50,606 nucleotides of DNA, from contig NZ_SRXN01000041.1 of the NCBI RefSeq assembly GCF_004827385.1, positions 1 through 50,606 on the forward strand, in the 5' to 3' direction. Under the pieces are notes generated by a model, which ran no database searches, had not been told where the DNA came from, and saw only the letters and a program-made list of their open reading frames with translations. Source of the stretch: Ensifer sp. MPMI2T (GTDB lineage Bacteria > Pseudomonadota > Alphaproteobacteria > Rhizobiales > Rhizobiaceae). Shown in pieces: positions 24,173 through 32,891 of this stretch. The stretch's first letter is position 1. Each line of letters begins with the position of its first letter. The position numbers and the translations under genes were made by a program.

Positions 24173-25261
24173 ATGATCATGCATGTCATCACCAATTTCA
24201 CCGCCAGCGCCGGAGCCGAGACGATGCTGGCGCGCCTGCTCAAGATCTCCAGCGATGAACGCATCATCGTTGCCTCTCTGCGTGGCATATCGGAAAGGAA
24301 CCGCAATCTAGCTAATAATCCCAGGGTCGTTTACGCGCCGCTGGGGGCTGCGTCCTCTGCCGGCCTGCCCGGAGCCTTGATCAAGCTTGCGAAGTTGATC
24401 CGCAAGGAAGAACCCGACGTCATTCTGTGCTGGATGTATCACGCGATGATCGCCGGCACGATCGCGGCTGGAATTGCCCGCGCCCAGGCCCCGGTGTTCT
24501 GGAACATTCGGCAGTCGCTCGACGATCCTGCTTGCCTGTCGCGCAGTTCGCGCATGGCGATTGCTGCGGGCCGGATGCTGTCGGCCAAGGCATCCGGCGT
24601 AATCTACAATAGCTCGCGCGCGCGTGACCTGCATGAGGCATACGGCTATCGCAATCGCCACGTCGCGGTCATTCCAAACGGCTTCGAACTGCCACCGCTC
24701 GTTGCCGGCGAGGCGACGTCTGCCAAGCGGATCGGCATCGCGGGCCGCTTTCATCCGCAAAAGGACCACGCCACATTCTTCCGCGCGGCCGCCCGCGTGC
24801 TTGAGAGGCACCCGCAGGCGACGTTCGCGGCTGCGGGCCTCGGGCTATCCCGAGACAATCCAGAGGTAATGAAGCTCATGGCGGAGGCGGGGCTCCCGCC
24901 CCACTCGATCGACCTCAAGGGCGAGGTCTCCGATATGGCCGGCTTTTACCGCAGCATCGATCTGCTGGTCCTGTCATCCAGGACCGAGGGCTTCCCCAAC
25001 GTCATCGCCGAGGCGATGAGCCATTCCAAACCGATTGTTACCACGAACGTCGGTGATGCCGCCGTCGTTGCCGGGAACGCGGGAATCGCCGTACCGGCTC
25101 GCAATCCCGAAGCCCTCGCCGCGGCCATGGGCGCAATCCTTGATCTCACGCCGAGCGAATATGCTCGCTACGCTCGCAATGCCCGCGACCGCATCGCGAG
25201 CGAATATACGCTGGCCGCGATCGAACGAAAATATTCAAATTTCCTAGGAGCTTACAAATAG
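24173..25261 (+). CDS. Glycosyltransferase family 4
   Basis: A 362-residue GT-B enzyme. The acceptor domain begins MHVITNFTASAGAETMLARL and includes EEPDVILCWMYHAMIAG. The donor domain has VIPNGFELPP, then IGIAGRFHPQKDH, and the Glu-rich motif LVLSSRTEGFPNVIAEAMS, with SKPIVTTNVGDAA closing the nucleotide site. It resembles WbnK-like or CapJ-like GT4 enzymes of capsule and O-antigen loci, and the sugar is unknown. A GTG-initiated extension to 24071 is open but unlike the family; the ATG at 24173, with AGGG 9 bases upstream, gives the usual N-terminus. It follows the previous GT4 gene by 144 bases on the same strand. Confidence 0.87.
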   Translation: MIMHVITNFTASAGAETMLARLLKISSDERIIVASLRGISERNRNLANNPRVVYAPLGAASSAGLPGALIKLAKLIRKEEPDVILCWMYHAMIAGTIAAGIARAQAPVFWNIRQSLDDPACLSRSSRMAIAAGRMLSAKASGVIYNSSRARDLHEAYGYRNRHVAVIPNGFELPPLVAGEATSAKRIGIAGRFHPQKDHATFFRAAARVLERHPQATFAAAGLGLSRDNPEVMKLMAEAGLPPHSIDLKGEVSDMAGFYRSIDLLVLSSRTEGFPNVIAEAMSHSKPIVTTNVGDAAVVAGNAGIAVPARNPEALAAAMGAILDLTPSEYARYARNARDRIASEYTLAAIERKYSNFLGAYK

Positions 25262-25286
25262 AACCGGCGCCGAATGTGACAATAGA

Positions 25287-25318
25287 TTGACGGTGGAAAT
25301 ACACTATCACACCGTCAA
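25287..25318. other. Inverted repeat after the GT4 gene
   Basis: Perfect 9-base arms TTGACGGTG (25287-25295) and CACCGTCAA (25310-25318) with a 14-base spacer, followed on the + strand by a run of A. The T run therefore lies on the minus strand before the stem, which does not fit an intrinsic terminator for the GT4 gene. It may be a protein-binding site in the RTX gene promoter region. Confidence 0.4.
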
Positions 25319-25509
25319 AAAAAGCAACTCCCCTCGCTGCCAATTCCGATAATCGGTTGAATCCGCGCGATAAATTTCGCGTCAGGACGGATATTCAAAT
25401 TTTTCCTTAATCAGATCAACGCCATACTATCTGGTTCTGTCGTGGGACACCTTTGTGCCTTATTCCAACTTTACCCGCTCTCCCCGCTAACAGCTAGAGG
25501 AGTTATTTA

Positions 25510-26697
25510 ATGATTATCAAAGGGACCAACGCGGCTAATCGGCTCTATGGCACGAATTCCGTGGACACCATCAGCGGATACGATGGTGACGATTTCATTT
25601 GGGGTTACGCAGGAGACGATTACCTCGACGGTGGTGCCGGCAACGACACATTTTACGGTGGGCTAGGTAACGACTTTTTCAAAGCCTCGATTGGTAACGA
25701 CTACGCCGACGGTGGCGACGGCAATGACAGTTTTGACGGCGGCGCCGGCGACGACAGATTTATCGGCGGCCTTGGAAACGACATCGTCGAGGGCGGTGAC
25801 GGCCACGACATCCTCGAGGGCGGAGATGGACACGATCATTTCCAGGGGGATGCCGGCAACGACAAGATCTACGGCGGCGCTGGTGAGGAATACATCGACG
25901 CCGGCATCGGCGACGACATCATTTATGCCGGTGACGGGAACGATGGCTTCAACAACCGTATCGATCCCGCGACCGGCCAGATGACCCAGCAGGCCGTCAG
26001 CGGCGGTGCTGGCAACGACACGATTTACGGCGAAGGCGGCGATGACGCCCTGAAGGGCCAGTCGGGCAACGACCGGGTTTACGGCGGTATCGGCCACGAC
26101 AAGGTCGACGGCGGCGATGGCAACAACTACCTCGACGGCGGCGACGGCAATGATGTGCTCGATTCCGAGATGGGCATCGATGAGGCCCATGGCGGAACCG
26201 GCAACGACAAGATCGAAGTCGGCGGAGGCAACGATGTGGCCTACGGCGATGCCGGCGACGACAGCATCAGCGGCGAAGCCGGCGCCGATATCCTTTGGGG
26301 CGGCATCGGAAACGACCGCTTCTACGGCGGCGACGGCAACGACACGATTCGCGGCGACGCCGGACAGGACGTCATCATCGCCGAAGCCGGCGCCGACATC
26401 CTTTGGGGCGGCGCCGATGCCGACCGCTTCGCCTTCAAGGGAGCGGGCGCCTATGCCGGGCAGGACACCGTCATGGACTTCCAGGACGGCGTTGATCATC
26501 TCGTGCTCGAAAACCTCGGAATAACGAAGTATTCGAATTCAGGCGCTGCAGGTACCGTGTACGCCTACAATACGTCCGACGGCGACGTGCTGATCAAGGG
26601 ATATGGCTCTGCGGGTACCGTTTCGGTGCTCATCGACGATCCAAGCAACCACCTCAGCGCATCGAACTTCAGCAGCACGGACTTCGTCTTCGCCTGA
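25510..26697 (+). CDS. Secreted RTX calcium-binding repeat protein
   Basis: A 395-residue acidic, Gly/Asp-rich protein with about 29 tandem RTX nonapeptides (GGxGxDxhx), starting near residue 20 and running to about 310 with one interruption near residues 140-160. A module with EAGADILWGG occurs twice. The C-terminal part, DRFAFKGAGAYAGQDTVMDF, is the usual cap, and the end DPSNHLSASNFSSTDFVFA looks like an uncleaved type I secretion signal. There is no N-terminal signal peptide and no enzymatic domain, so it is probably a calcium-folded surface or matrix protein exported by an ABC-type exporter that is not encoded here. GAGGAG lies 7 bases before the ATG at 25510. It reads on from the glycosyltransferase genes after a 248-base gap. 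Confidence 0.9.
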   Translation: MIIKGTNAANRLYGTNSVDTISGYDGDDFIWGYAGDDYLDGGAGNDTFYGGLGNDFFKASIGNDYADGGDGNDSFDGGAGDDRFIGGLGNDIVEGGDGHDILEGGDGHDHFQGDAGNDKIYGGAGEEYIDAGIGDDIIYAGDGNDGFNNRIDPATGQMTQQAVSGGAGNDTIYGEGGDDALKGQSGNDRVYGGIGHDKVDGGDGNNYLDGGDGNDVLDSEMGIDEAHGGTGNDKIEVGGGNDVAYGDAGDDSISGEAGADILWGGIGNDRFYGGDGNDTIRGDAGQDVIIAEAGADILWGGADADRFAFKGAGAYAGQDTVMDFQDGVDHLVLENLGITKYSNSGAAGTVYAYNTSDGDVLIKGYGSAGTVSVLIDDPSNHLSASNFSSTDFVFA

Positions 26698-26749
26698 GCC
26701 GGCCTTCAAGCTTCACGTCGGCATCGATGTGAGCTTGAACAATGCAGTA

Positions 26750-26781
26750 GTGAGCCGTGCTTCAATTGAAGCACGGCTCAC
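26750..26781. terminator. 32-base perfect palindrome, probable bidirectional terminator
   Basis: Perfect 16-base arms, from GTGAGCCGTGCTTCAA to its complement, with no unpaired bases, 52 bases after the RTX stop codon and facing the convergent asnB gene. The stem is strong, but no T run follows on either side. Its position between convergent genes fits transcript termination or 3'-end protection. Confidence 0.55.
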
Positions 26782-26806
26782 GAGATCATAAACGTGATCG
26801 ATTCTA

Positions 26807-26955
26807 CTGCATGTCGCCTTTAATCGTAGCCGACTAAAGGACAGAACATGCAGCAATTCAAAGTGCGACAGCGTCCTTTGCGCGTCTGAAAAGACGCGCG
26901 GCGCTGTAGTGAGTTGCGACGGAAACCGCTCACATTTTTTCCTGAAATTGCTCTA
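26807..26955. repeat. RIME-like three-part intergenic mosaic repeat
   Basis: Three adjoining palindromic blocks between the convergent RTX and asnB genes. Block one (26807-26853) pairs CTGCATGT and CCTTTAATCG with CGACTAAAGG and ACATGCAG. Block two (26868-26908) pairs CAGCG and GCGCGTCT with AGACGCGC and CGCTG. Block three (26909-26955) is a degenerate inverted copy of the repeat at 14709-14750, read as AGAGCAATTTCAGG on the minus strand. The asnB stop codon TAG overlaps the start of block three. The whole matches what I know as rhizobial intergenic mosaic elements. Confidence 0.8.
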
Positions 26956-28911
26956 AACACTCGACCATCGTTCAAGCCAGGCGTTGAACATCAGGACCGT
27001 CCAGAGCTGCGGCCCCCAGTCGCGGTTTCCCGAGAGATGCGCCTTCCAACGGTCGAGTATCGGCTCCACCTGGAACATCCCGTCGCGACGCATACGAGAC
27101 GGAGACAGTATATCACTGGCCCAGGCGCGCAACGGGCCTCGCAGCCAAGCGTTCAACGGCACCCCAAAGCCGCGCTTGTTGGCGCTGATGAGTTTATCGG
27201 GCAGCCGTCGGGACAGCAGTTTGCGGAGCGCCGGCTTGCTGTGGTTGTCGGCGAAGCACAGCGTCCTCGGCGACCGCCACGCCAATTCTATGAACCGATA
27301 GTCAAGCAGCGGTGTCCGCATCTCAAGGCCCACGGCCATCGACGCGCGATCGATCTTCACCAGGATATTGTCGGGCAGATATGCGACCATATCGCGAAAC
27401 ATCATTCTGTCGACCGACCCGAGAGCGCCGGGGATTCTCTTCGACGAAAACGCGGTACTGGGCTCTTTTCCGCCCAGCACGACATCGGTCGGACGAGTCC
27501 ATTGGGACACGAAATTCAGATATCTGTCGTCAGGATCCTGAATCTGCAACAGTTCCGCAAGCTTTCGGAGGCGACCGCCGGTCACCTCGTCTCTCAGCGG
27601 CGCGGCAATCATGGATCGACTAAGGCTTGATGCGATATCGAGCAACCAGTCCGGTGCACCTTTGGCTGCGTGAACGGCAACTGCGGGCATTGTCTTGGCC
27701 AGGCGATCGAATGCCATCATCTGCTGGTAGCGTTTGTAACCACCGAAAAATTCGTCGCCGCCATCGCCGGAAAGCGCAACCGTCACGGTTTTCCGCGCGA
27801 GCTTCGCGACCATCAACGTCGGAATTTGCGACGGATCGGCGAAAGGCTCGTCGTAAATATCCGGCAAACTGGAAATGATCCCGAAAGCGGTTTCGGGTTC
27901 CGCCGTGATTTCCGTGTGGTCCGTCTTCAGATAACCCGCAACCTCGGCAGCGGCATCCGCCTCGTTGTAGTCTTCTTCCAGGAACCGCACGGTGTAGGTC
28001 TTCACAGGCGTGGGCGACACTTCCTGCATGACCGCCGACACCAAGGATGAATCGATGCCGCTGGAGAGCAACACGCCGACCGGGACATCGGAGACGATAC
28101 GTTCGCGAACCGCTGCCTTCAGCGTGTTGTCGAGAAGGCGCAAGGCCTCTTCCGCAGACTCGATCCGATCGGCATAGCCTCGCTCCACGACATCGAAGGC
28201 ATCCCAATAGGATCGGACCGATCCCAGGACTGCGGCCATCGAGGCCGGTGGTTCATCGACGGATATGCTCAGCCAGCAGCCGTGCGGCAGTTTGAAGATA
28301 CCCCGGTATATCGTATAGGGCGTCGGCACATAATTGTGGCGGAGATAGAGCGCCAGGGCATCGCGATCCAATTCCGGAGAGGCGAAGGAGGGATGCCTTC
28401 TGAGACTCTTCAGTTCAGAGCCGAAGGCGACAACACCCTCGTGCACGCCGATATAGAGTGGCTTTTCCCCCATCCGGTCGCGCGCAAACAGGATCTTCCG
28501 CTCGACCTTGTCATAAAGAGCGAAGGCGAACATGCCGTTGCAACGGCGCAGTGCAGCTTCGAAGCCATAGACTTCGATCGCCTCCAACAGGATTTCGGTG
28601 TCGGAGTGCCCGCGAAAGCGGGAGCCGCGTGCCTCCAACTCATCGCGGAGTTCGAGAAATCCATAGACCTCGCCGTTGTAGACGATGGAGTACCGGCCGC
28701 TGGCGGATAGCATCGGCTGAGCCCCTGACGGGGAGAGATCGATGATCGACAATCGGCGGTGACAAAGCCCGACACGGCCGTCCTGATCAAGCCAAATGCC
28801 GGCGTCATCGGGCCCCCGATGCGCCAGTGCAAACGCCATCTGCCGCAAGATCGCGACCAGTTCCTCGCGCTGACTGCGTTTGTAACTTATCAGCCCGGCA
28901 AGTCCGCACAT
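26953..28911 (-). CDS. asnB: Asparagine synthase (glutamine-hydrolysing), surface-polysaccharide-locus type
   Basis: A 652-residue AsnB-family protein. Cys2 (MCGLAGLISY) is the N-terminal glutaminase nucleophile, followed by HRGPDDAGIWLD, HRRLSIIDLS and VYNGEVYGF. The synthetase domain has the pyrophosphatase loop VLLSSGIDSSLVSAV, where SSGIDSS replaces the usual SGGLDSS, and ALSGDGGDEFFGGYKRY near residue 380. The C-terminal region (RMRRDGMF) agrees with bacterial family members of this length. It either makes asparagine or, as many copies in glycan loci are thought to do, amidates a sugar carboxylate such as a uronic acid. It reads left, convergent with the RTX gene. Only weak GAAG precedes the start, but Cys2 fixes it. 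Confidence 0.9.
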   Translation of the reverse strand: MCGLAGLISYKRSQREELVAILRQMAFALAHRGPDDAGIWLDQDGRVGLCHRRLSIIDLSPSGAQPMLSASGRYSIVYNGEVYGFLELRDELEARGSRFRGHSDTEILLEAIEVYGFEAALRRCNGMFAFALYDKVERKILFARDRMGEKPLYIGVHEGVVAFGSELKSLRRHPSFASPELDRDALALYLRHNYVPTPYTIYRGIFKLPHGCWLSISVDEPPASMAAVLGSVRSYWDAFDVVERGYADRIESAEEALRLLDNTLKAAVRERIVSDVPVGVLLSSGIDSSLVSAVMQEVSPTPVKTYTVRFLEEDYNEADAAAEVAGYLKTDHTEITAEPETAFGIISSLPDIYDEPFADPSQIPTLMVAKLARKTVTVALSGDGGDEFFGGYKRYQQMMAFDRLAKTMPAVAVHAAKGAPDWLLDIASSLSRSMIAAPLRDEVTGGRLRKLAELLQIQDPDDRYLNFVSQWTRPTDVVLGGKEPSTAFSSKRIPGALGSVDRMMFRDMVAYLPDNILVKIDRASMAVGLEMRTPLLDYRFIELAWRSPRTLCFADNHSKPALRKLLSRRLPDKLISANKRGFGVPLNAWLRGPLRAWASDILSPSRMRRDGMFQVEPILDRWKAHLSGNRDWGPQLWTVLMFNAWLERWSSV

Positions 28912-29296
28912 CGCAAGTACTTCAAGAACGCGGCCATCAATGCGCCGATCAAGTTGGGATCTCGTGTGGCAGGTATTGGGCCTTCACCGAGTGGTTTCGT
29001 CCCTCCTGGCCAGAAAAGCACTTCGCGTCGAAAGAAAACCGAAAGCGCCGCCAACGCTCGCATCAATGAAAATAGCCCTTGAGCGATGGGGTTGACACTC
29101 ATCCAAATGTCGGTGCTCTTCAAAAATTCGTGTCAGCACCAAAACAATAATGCGAAAGTTCTTCGAGGCGTCGATGATCTTAAAGCCCGAGACTGAACGA
29201 AGCCATTCATCGCGTCAACGCAAAAGTTACCCGAGCACTACCGCCAATTGCGCGCATCGCCATTGACGTGGCGACAAGCTTATGCCGCGACGCGCC
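28912..29296. other. Intergenic region between asnB and cysQ
   Basis: About 385 bases between two left-reading genes. It should contain the asnB promoter, and no clear -35/-10 pair was identified. A minus-strand ORF (ATG at 29102, ending at 28890 inside asnB) has no good ribosome-binding site and no recognisable relatives. No strong palindrome was seen. Confidence 0.4.
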
Positions 29297-30094
29297 TCAC
29301 GGTACCGAGGGATTTTCCGCCCAGGCGATGAAATGCGGATTTGCGAAATCGCAGTCGTCCGCCTGCATCCTCTTGCCGTAGGCCAGCTGCGAACCGTTCA
29401 GGCGAACAACCGAACCGCCCGCTGCCCTGAGGACGGCGTCGCCGGCAGCCGTATCCCACTCCATCGTGCGGCCAAAGCGCGGATAGACGTCGGCCTTGCC
29501 CTCGGCAACCAGGCAGAACTTCAGCGAAGACCCTATGGACATGCAGTCCTTGACGCCGTGCCCAACCAGAAATGCCTCGGTTTCGGTGCTGTTGTGCGAG
29601 CGGCTGGCAACGGCCGTCAGCACCGCGCCCCTCGGCCTGACCCGGATAGCGTCCCGTTTCTCTATCGCGCCACCGTGGCCGAAGAGCAATTTCTCGGCCC
29701 TGCCATCGGCTGCCACGTAGGCACAATGCTGGGCCGGCGCATAGACGATGCCTGCAACCGGGACGTCTCGCTCTATCAGCGCGATATTGACGGTGAAGTC
29801 GTTTCGCCGGTTGATGAATTCCTTCGTGCCATCGAGAGGGTCGACCAGAAAGAAGGAACCGCCGCTGATGTCGGGAACGTTGCCGCAGGCAACCGCCTCT
29901 TCCGCGATCACCGGGACGCGTGGGAACAATCGTGAGAGCCGCTCGAGAATGATGGCTTCGGCTCTTTCGTCCGCCTCGGTGACGGGCGACTGATCGTCCT
30001 TGTAGCAAACATTGGGACCGGCGTCGTAGACGCCAAGGATCGCCTCGCCGGCATCGATCGCGATGCGTTCAAGCACCTCGCACAAGGACGTCAT
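29297..30094 (-). CDS. cysQ: 3'(2'),5'-bisphosphate nucleotidase
   Basis: A 265-residue protein of the inositol monophosphatase-like superfamily. It has the metal-binding sequence VIAEE near residue 62, FFLVDPLDGTKEFI near 81 with the DPLDGT signature, FTVNIALIE, and EWDTAAGDAVLRAAGG near 212, all as in CysQ. CysQ hydrolyses 3'-phosphoadenosine 5'-phosphate left after sulfotransfer or PAPS reduction, which prevents product inhibition. Its ATG overlaps the stop of the cysNC gene (ATGA), so it is the last gene of a cysD-cysNC-cysQ operon. That link supports a role with PAPS rather than with inositol phosphates. Confidence 0.93.
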   Translation of the reverse strand: MTSLCEVLERIAIDAGEAILGVYDAGPNVCYKDDQSPVTEADERAEAIILERLSRLFPRVPVIAEEAVACGNVPDISGGSFFLVDPLDGTKEFINRRNDFTVNIALIERDVPVAGIVYAPAQHCAYVAADGRAEKLLFGHGGAIEKRDAIRVRPRGAVLTAVASRSHNSTETEAFLVGHGVKDCMSIGSSLKFCLVAEGKADVYPRFGRTMEWDTAAGDAVLRAAGGSVVRLNGSQLAYGKRMQADDCDFANPHFIAWAENPSVP

Positions 30095-31992
30095 TTCTCC
30101 TCCGTCATCTGGTCGAGATATTCCTCGATCTTGAGCGCCAGCGAGATCGGCTCGTGGCCGACCGTGTGAAGGTGCAGCTCCGGATTTTCGGGTGCCTCAT
30201 AGGGTGACGAAATGCCGGTGAAATTCGCAATCTTGCCGGCCAGCGCCTTTTCATAGAGGCCTTTCGGATCGCGGCGGGCGCACTCTTCCAGGGGCGTGTC
30301 GACGAATATCTCGATGAACTCGCCCTTTTCCATCAGTTCGCGCGCCATGCGCCGCTCGTCACGGAAGGGCGAAATGAAGGATACGAGCACGATCAGGCCG
30401 GCATCGGCCATGAGCTTCGCCACTTCCGCCACGCGCCGGATGTTTTCCACCCGATCCTCGTCGGTGAACCCAAGGTCCCGGTTGAGACCGTGACGCACAT
30501 TGTCTCCGTCCAGCAGGTAGGTATGTTTGCCTCGCGCATGCAGAACCTTGTCGAGGGCATTGGCGATTGTCGATTTTCCCGAACCGGAGAGCCCGGTGAA
30601 CCAAAGGACAGCGGGCCGCTGGTTCTTCAGTGCGCTGCGCGCGCCCTTGTCGACGTCGGTCGCCTGCCAATGGACGTTGTCGGCACGACGCAACGGGAAA
30701 TCGATCATCCCTGCACCGACCGTCGCATTGGAAATCCGGTCGACGATGATGAAGTTGCCCGTCGTCCTGTCGTCCTTGTAGGCGTCGAAGACGATCGGCG
30801 CTTGGGTCGAGATATTGCAGACGCCGATTTCGTTCATCTGCAGGGACTTCGCCGCCTCGCGCACGAAGCTGTTGATATTGACCTGGTGCTTGAGCGCCGT
30901 AACGGTCGCATTCACGCTATCCGTCTCCGTGCGCAGGATATAGCTTCGCCCGGGGATCATCGGGCTTGGATCGAACCAGATCATGTGGGCCTGGAACTGG
31001 TCGGCGACGAAGGGTCTGGCACCCGGCGCGGCCAACATGTTGCCGCGGGAAACCTCGACCTCATCCGAAAGCACCAGCGTGACGGCCTCACCTTCCACCG
31101 CCTTCTGCACTTCACCGTCATAGGTGACGATGCTCTTGATCGAGCTACGCTGCCCCGATTTGGCGACGATTACCTGGTCGCCGACCGAAACCTTGCCGGA
31201 CGCAACCTGCCCCGCATATCCCCGGAAGTTCGCGTCGGGCCGCATGACCAGTTGAACGGGAAAGCGGAACGGCTTCTGCGCCTCCTGGCGATCAAAGTCG
31301 ATCGTTTCGAGGTATTCGAGAAGCGCGGCCCCTTGATACCAGGGCGTCTTCTCCGAGTTCGCGATGACGTTGTCGCCATAGCGCGCCGAGATGGGTATCG
31401 GCTTGATGCTCTGAAAGCCAAGTTCGCGCGCAAAGCGCAGATAGTCTTCCGCTATCCTCTCGAAGACCGGCTGGCTGTAGCCGACAAGGTCGATCTTGTT
31501 GACCGCCAGCACGACATGGCGGATGCCGAGCAGCGACGCGATGTAGGAGTGGCGGCGTGTTTGCGGAAGAACCCCATGGCGGCTGTCGATGAGGATCACC
31601 GCAAGAGCCGCCGTCGATGCCCCCGTGACCATGTTGCGCGTATATTCTTCATGCCCGGGAGTGTCCGCGACGATGAACTTGCGCTTCGAGGTGGAGAAAT
31701 AGCGATAGGCGACGTCGATGGTGATGCCCTGCTCGCGCTCGGCCTCGAGGCCGTCCAACAGAAGGGCGAGATCGATATCCTCACCGTTCGCACTGCGTTG
31801 CGCACCGACACGGCCCAGATTGGCAAGCTGGTCCTCATAGACCAGCTTCGCATCGAAAAGCAGCCTGCCGATCAATGTCGACTTGCCGTCATCCACCGAA
31901 CCGCACGTGATAAATCTGAGGATCGACTTGTTGTCCTGATCGGCCAGGTGCGCCTGGATATCAAGCGGAGCAAGAGAGGGAAGATAGGACAT
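30091..31992 (-). CDS. cysNC: Bifunctional sulfate adenylyltransferase subunit 1 / adenylylsulfate kinase (CysNC, NodQ-like)
   Basis: A 633-residue fusion. The N-terminal GTPase part is CysN, with P-loop GSVDDGKST near residue 27, DTPGHEEYTRNM, and NKIDL near residue 160, followed by two beta-barrel domains. The C-terminal part is APS kinase, with FTGLSGSGKST near residue 460, LLDGDNVRHGLN and SFISPFRDERRMAR. Together with CysD it makes APS and then PAPS, the donor for sulfation and sulfate assimilation. The same fusion is found in NodQ. A much longer frame exists upstream but lies inside cysD. The ATG at 31992 overlaps the cysD stop by one base (TGATG) and has GGGAGGG 11 bases upstream. Confidence 0.94.
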   Translation of the reverse strand: MSYLPSLAPLDIQAHLADQDNKSILRFITCGSVDDGKSTLIGRLLFDAKLVYEDQLANLGRVGAQRSANGEDIDLALLLDGLEAEREQGITIDVAYRYFSTSKRKFIVADTPGHEEYTRNMVTGASTAALAVILIDSRHGVLPQTRRHSYIASLLGIRHVVLAVNKIDLVGYSQPVFERIAEDYLRFARELGFQSIKPIPISARYGDNVIANSEKTPWYQGAALLEYLETIDFDRQEAQKPFRFPVQLVMRPDANFRGYAGQVASGKVSVGDQVIVAKSGQRSSIKSIVTYDGEVQKAVEGEAVTLVLSDEVEVSRGNMLAAPGARPFVADQFQAHMIWFDPSPMIPGRSYILRTETDSVNATVTALKHQVNINSFVREAAKSLQMNEIGVCNISTQAPIVFDAYKDDRTTGNFIIVDRISNATVGAGMIDFPLRRADNVHWQATDVDKGARSALKNQRPAVLWFTGLSGSGKSTIANALDKVLHARGKHTYLLDGDNVRHGLNRDLGFTDEDRVENIRRVAEVAKLMADAGLIVLVSFISPFRDERRMARELMEKGEFIEIFVDTPLEECARRDPKGLYEKALAGKIANFTGISSPYEAPENPELHLHTVGHEPISLALKIEEYLDQMTEEK

Positions 31993-32891
31993 CAGAAGTA
32001 GCCCTCCCGCTTCTTTTTCTCCATCGCACCGGCCTCGTCCTGGTCGATCAGCCGGCTCTGTCGCTCCGAAGTGCGCACCGTCAGCATCTCGCGCAAAATG
32101 TCCGGGACCGTCGCGGCTTCTGAGGCGATCGCGCCCGTCAGCGGATAGCAGCCAAGCGTGCGGAAGCGCACAAGACGTTCGGTCACGCTTTCGTCCGGTT
32201 GAAGGGGCATGCGATCGTCGTCGATCATGATCAGCATGCCATCGCGCTCTACCACCGGGCGTCTCGCCGCAAAATAAAGCGGCACGACCGGTATGTCCTC
32301 CGTCATGATGTACTGCCAGATGTCGAATTCGGTCCAATTCGAAAGCGGAAACACGCGCATCGTCTCGCCCGGACGAATGCGGGTATTGTAGGTTTTCCAA
32401 AGCTCGGGCCGTTGGTGCTTCGGATCCCATCCGTGCTGGGCATTGCGGATCGAGAATATGCGTTCCTTGGCGCGCGACTTCTCTTCGTCGCGCCGGGCGC
32501 CTGCGAGCGCCGCATCAAATCCGTACTTGTCGAGCGCCTGCCGCAAGGCAACGGTCTTCATGATGTGCGTGTGAATATTCGATCCGTGCGAAAATGGTCC
32601 GATGCCCTGGTCCAGACCGTCCTGGTTGATATGAACCAGGAGATCGAAGCCGCGTTCCTTCGCCATCCTGTCGCGGAATTCGATCATTTCGCGAAACTTC
32701 CATGTGGTGTCCACATGGAGGAAAGGGAAAGGCGGCTTCGATGGAAAAAACGCCTTCATCGCCAGATGCAACAAGACGGAAGAGTCTTTTCCAATGGAAT
32801 AAAGTACAACCGGATTTGAAAACGTCGCAACAACTTCGCGAATGGCATGAATTGCTTCAGCTTCAAGTCGCCGAAGATGGGAAAGAGACAT
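31992..32891 (-). CDS. cysD: Sulfate adenylyltransferase subunit 2 (CysD, NodP-like)
   Basis: A 299-residue PP-loop ATP pyrophosphatase. Marks are VLYSIGKDSSVLLHLAMKAF near residue 30 (the SxGKDS loop), FLHVDTTWKFREMIEFRD, GARRDEEKSRAKERIFS near residue 130, and NWTEFDIWQYI, ending in the family tail KKKREGYF. It forms the ATP sulfurylase heterodimer with the GTPase encoded next. GAGGG lies 9 bases before the ATG at 32891. With cysNC and cysQ it makes a compact sulfate activation operon. In Sinorhizobium, extra copies of this pair (nodP/nodQ) serve sulfation of Nod factor or surface glycans. No sulfotransferase is in the window, so the end use is not shown. Confidence 0.94.
   Translation of the reverse strand: MSLSHLRRLEAEAIHAIREVVATFSNPVVLYSIGKDSSVLLHLAMKAFFPSKPPFPFLHVDTTWKFREMIEFRDRMAKERGFDLLVHINQDGLDQGIGPFSHGSNIHTHIMKTVALRQALDKYGFDAALAGARRDEEKSRAKERIFSIRNAQHGWDPKHQRPELWKTYNTRIRPGETMRVFPLSNWTEFDIWQYIMTEDIPVVPLYFAARRPVVERDGMLIMIDDDRMPLQPDESVTERLVRFRTLGCYPLTGAIASEAATVPDILREMLTVRTSERQSRLIDQDEAGAMEKKKREGYF

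Noticed and set aside
25663..26499. A 278-codon Val/Ala-rich antisense ORF in the RTX gene
   Set aside because: It is the complement of Gly-Asp repeats and has no initiation signal.
25510..26697. The regular repeats as a CRISPR array or DNA satellite
   Set aside because: The periodicity is 27 bases in frame and varies in the third codon position, as expected for RTX nonapeptides.
28890..29102. A minus-strand ORF upstream of and overlapping asnB
   Set aside because: There is no good ribosome-binding site and no recognisable family. It could be a remnant, but the evidence is too weak to call a gene.
30490..32001. A 503-codon + strand ORF opposite cysNC
   Set aside because: It is antisense to a gene with complete GTPase and kinase motifs, and has Arg/Asp/Val-rich shadow composition.
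30091..32430. A 779-codon frame that extends cysNC upstream through cysD
   Set aside because: The first 146 codons lie inside cysD in another frame and look like shadow coding. The ATG at 31992 overlaps the cysD stop and matches the CysN N-terminus.
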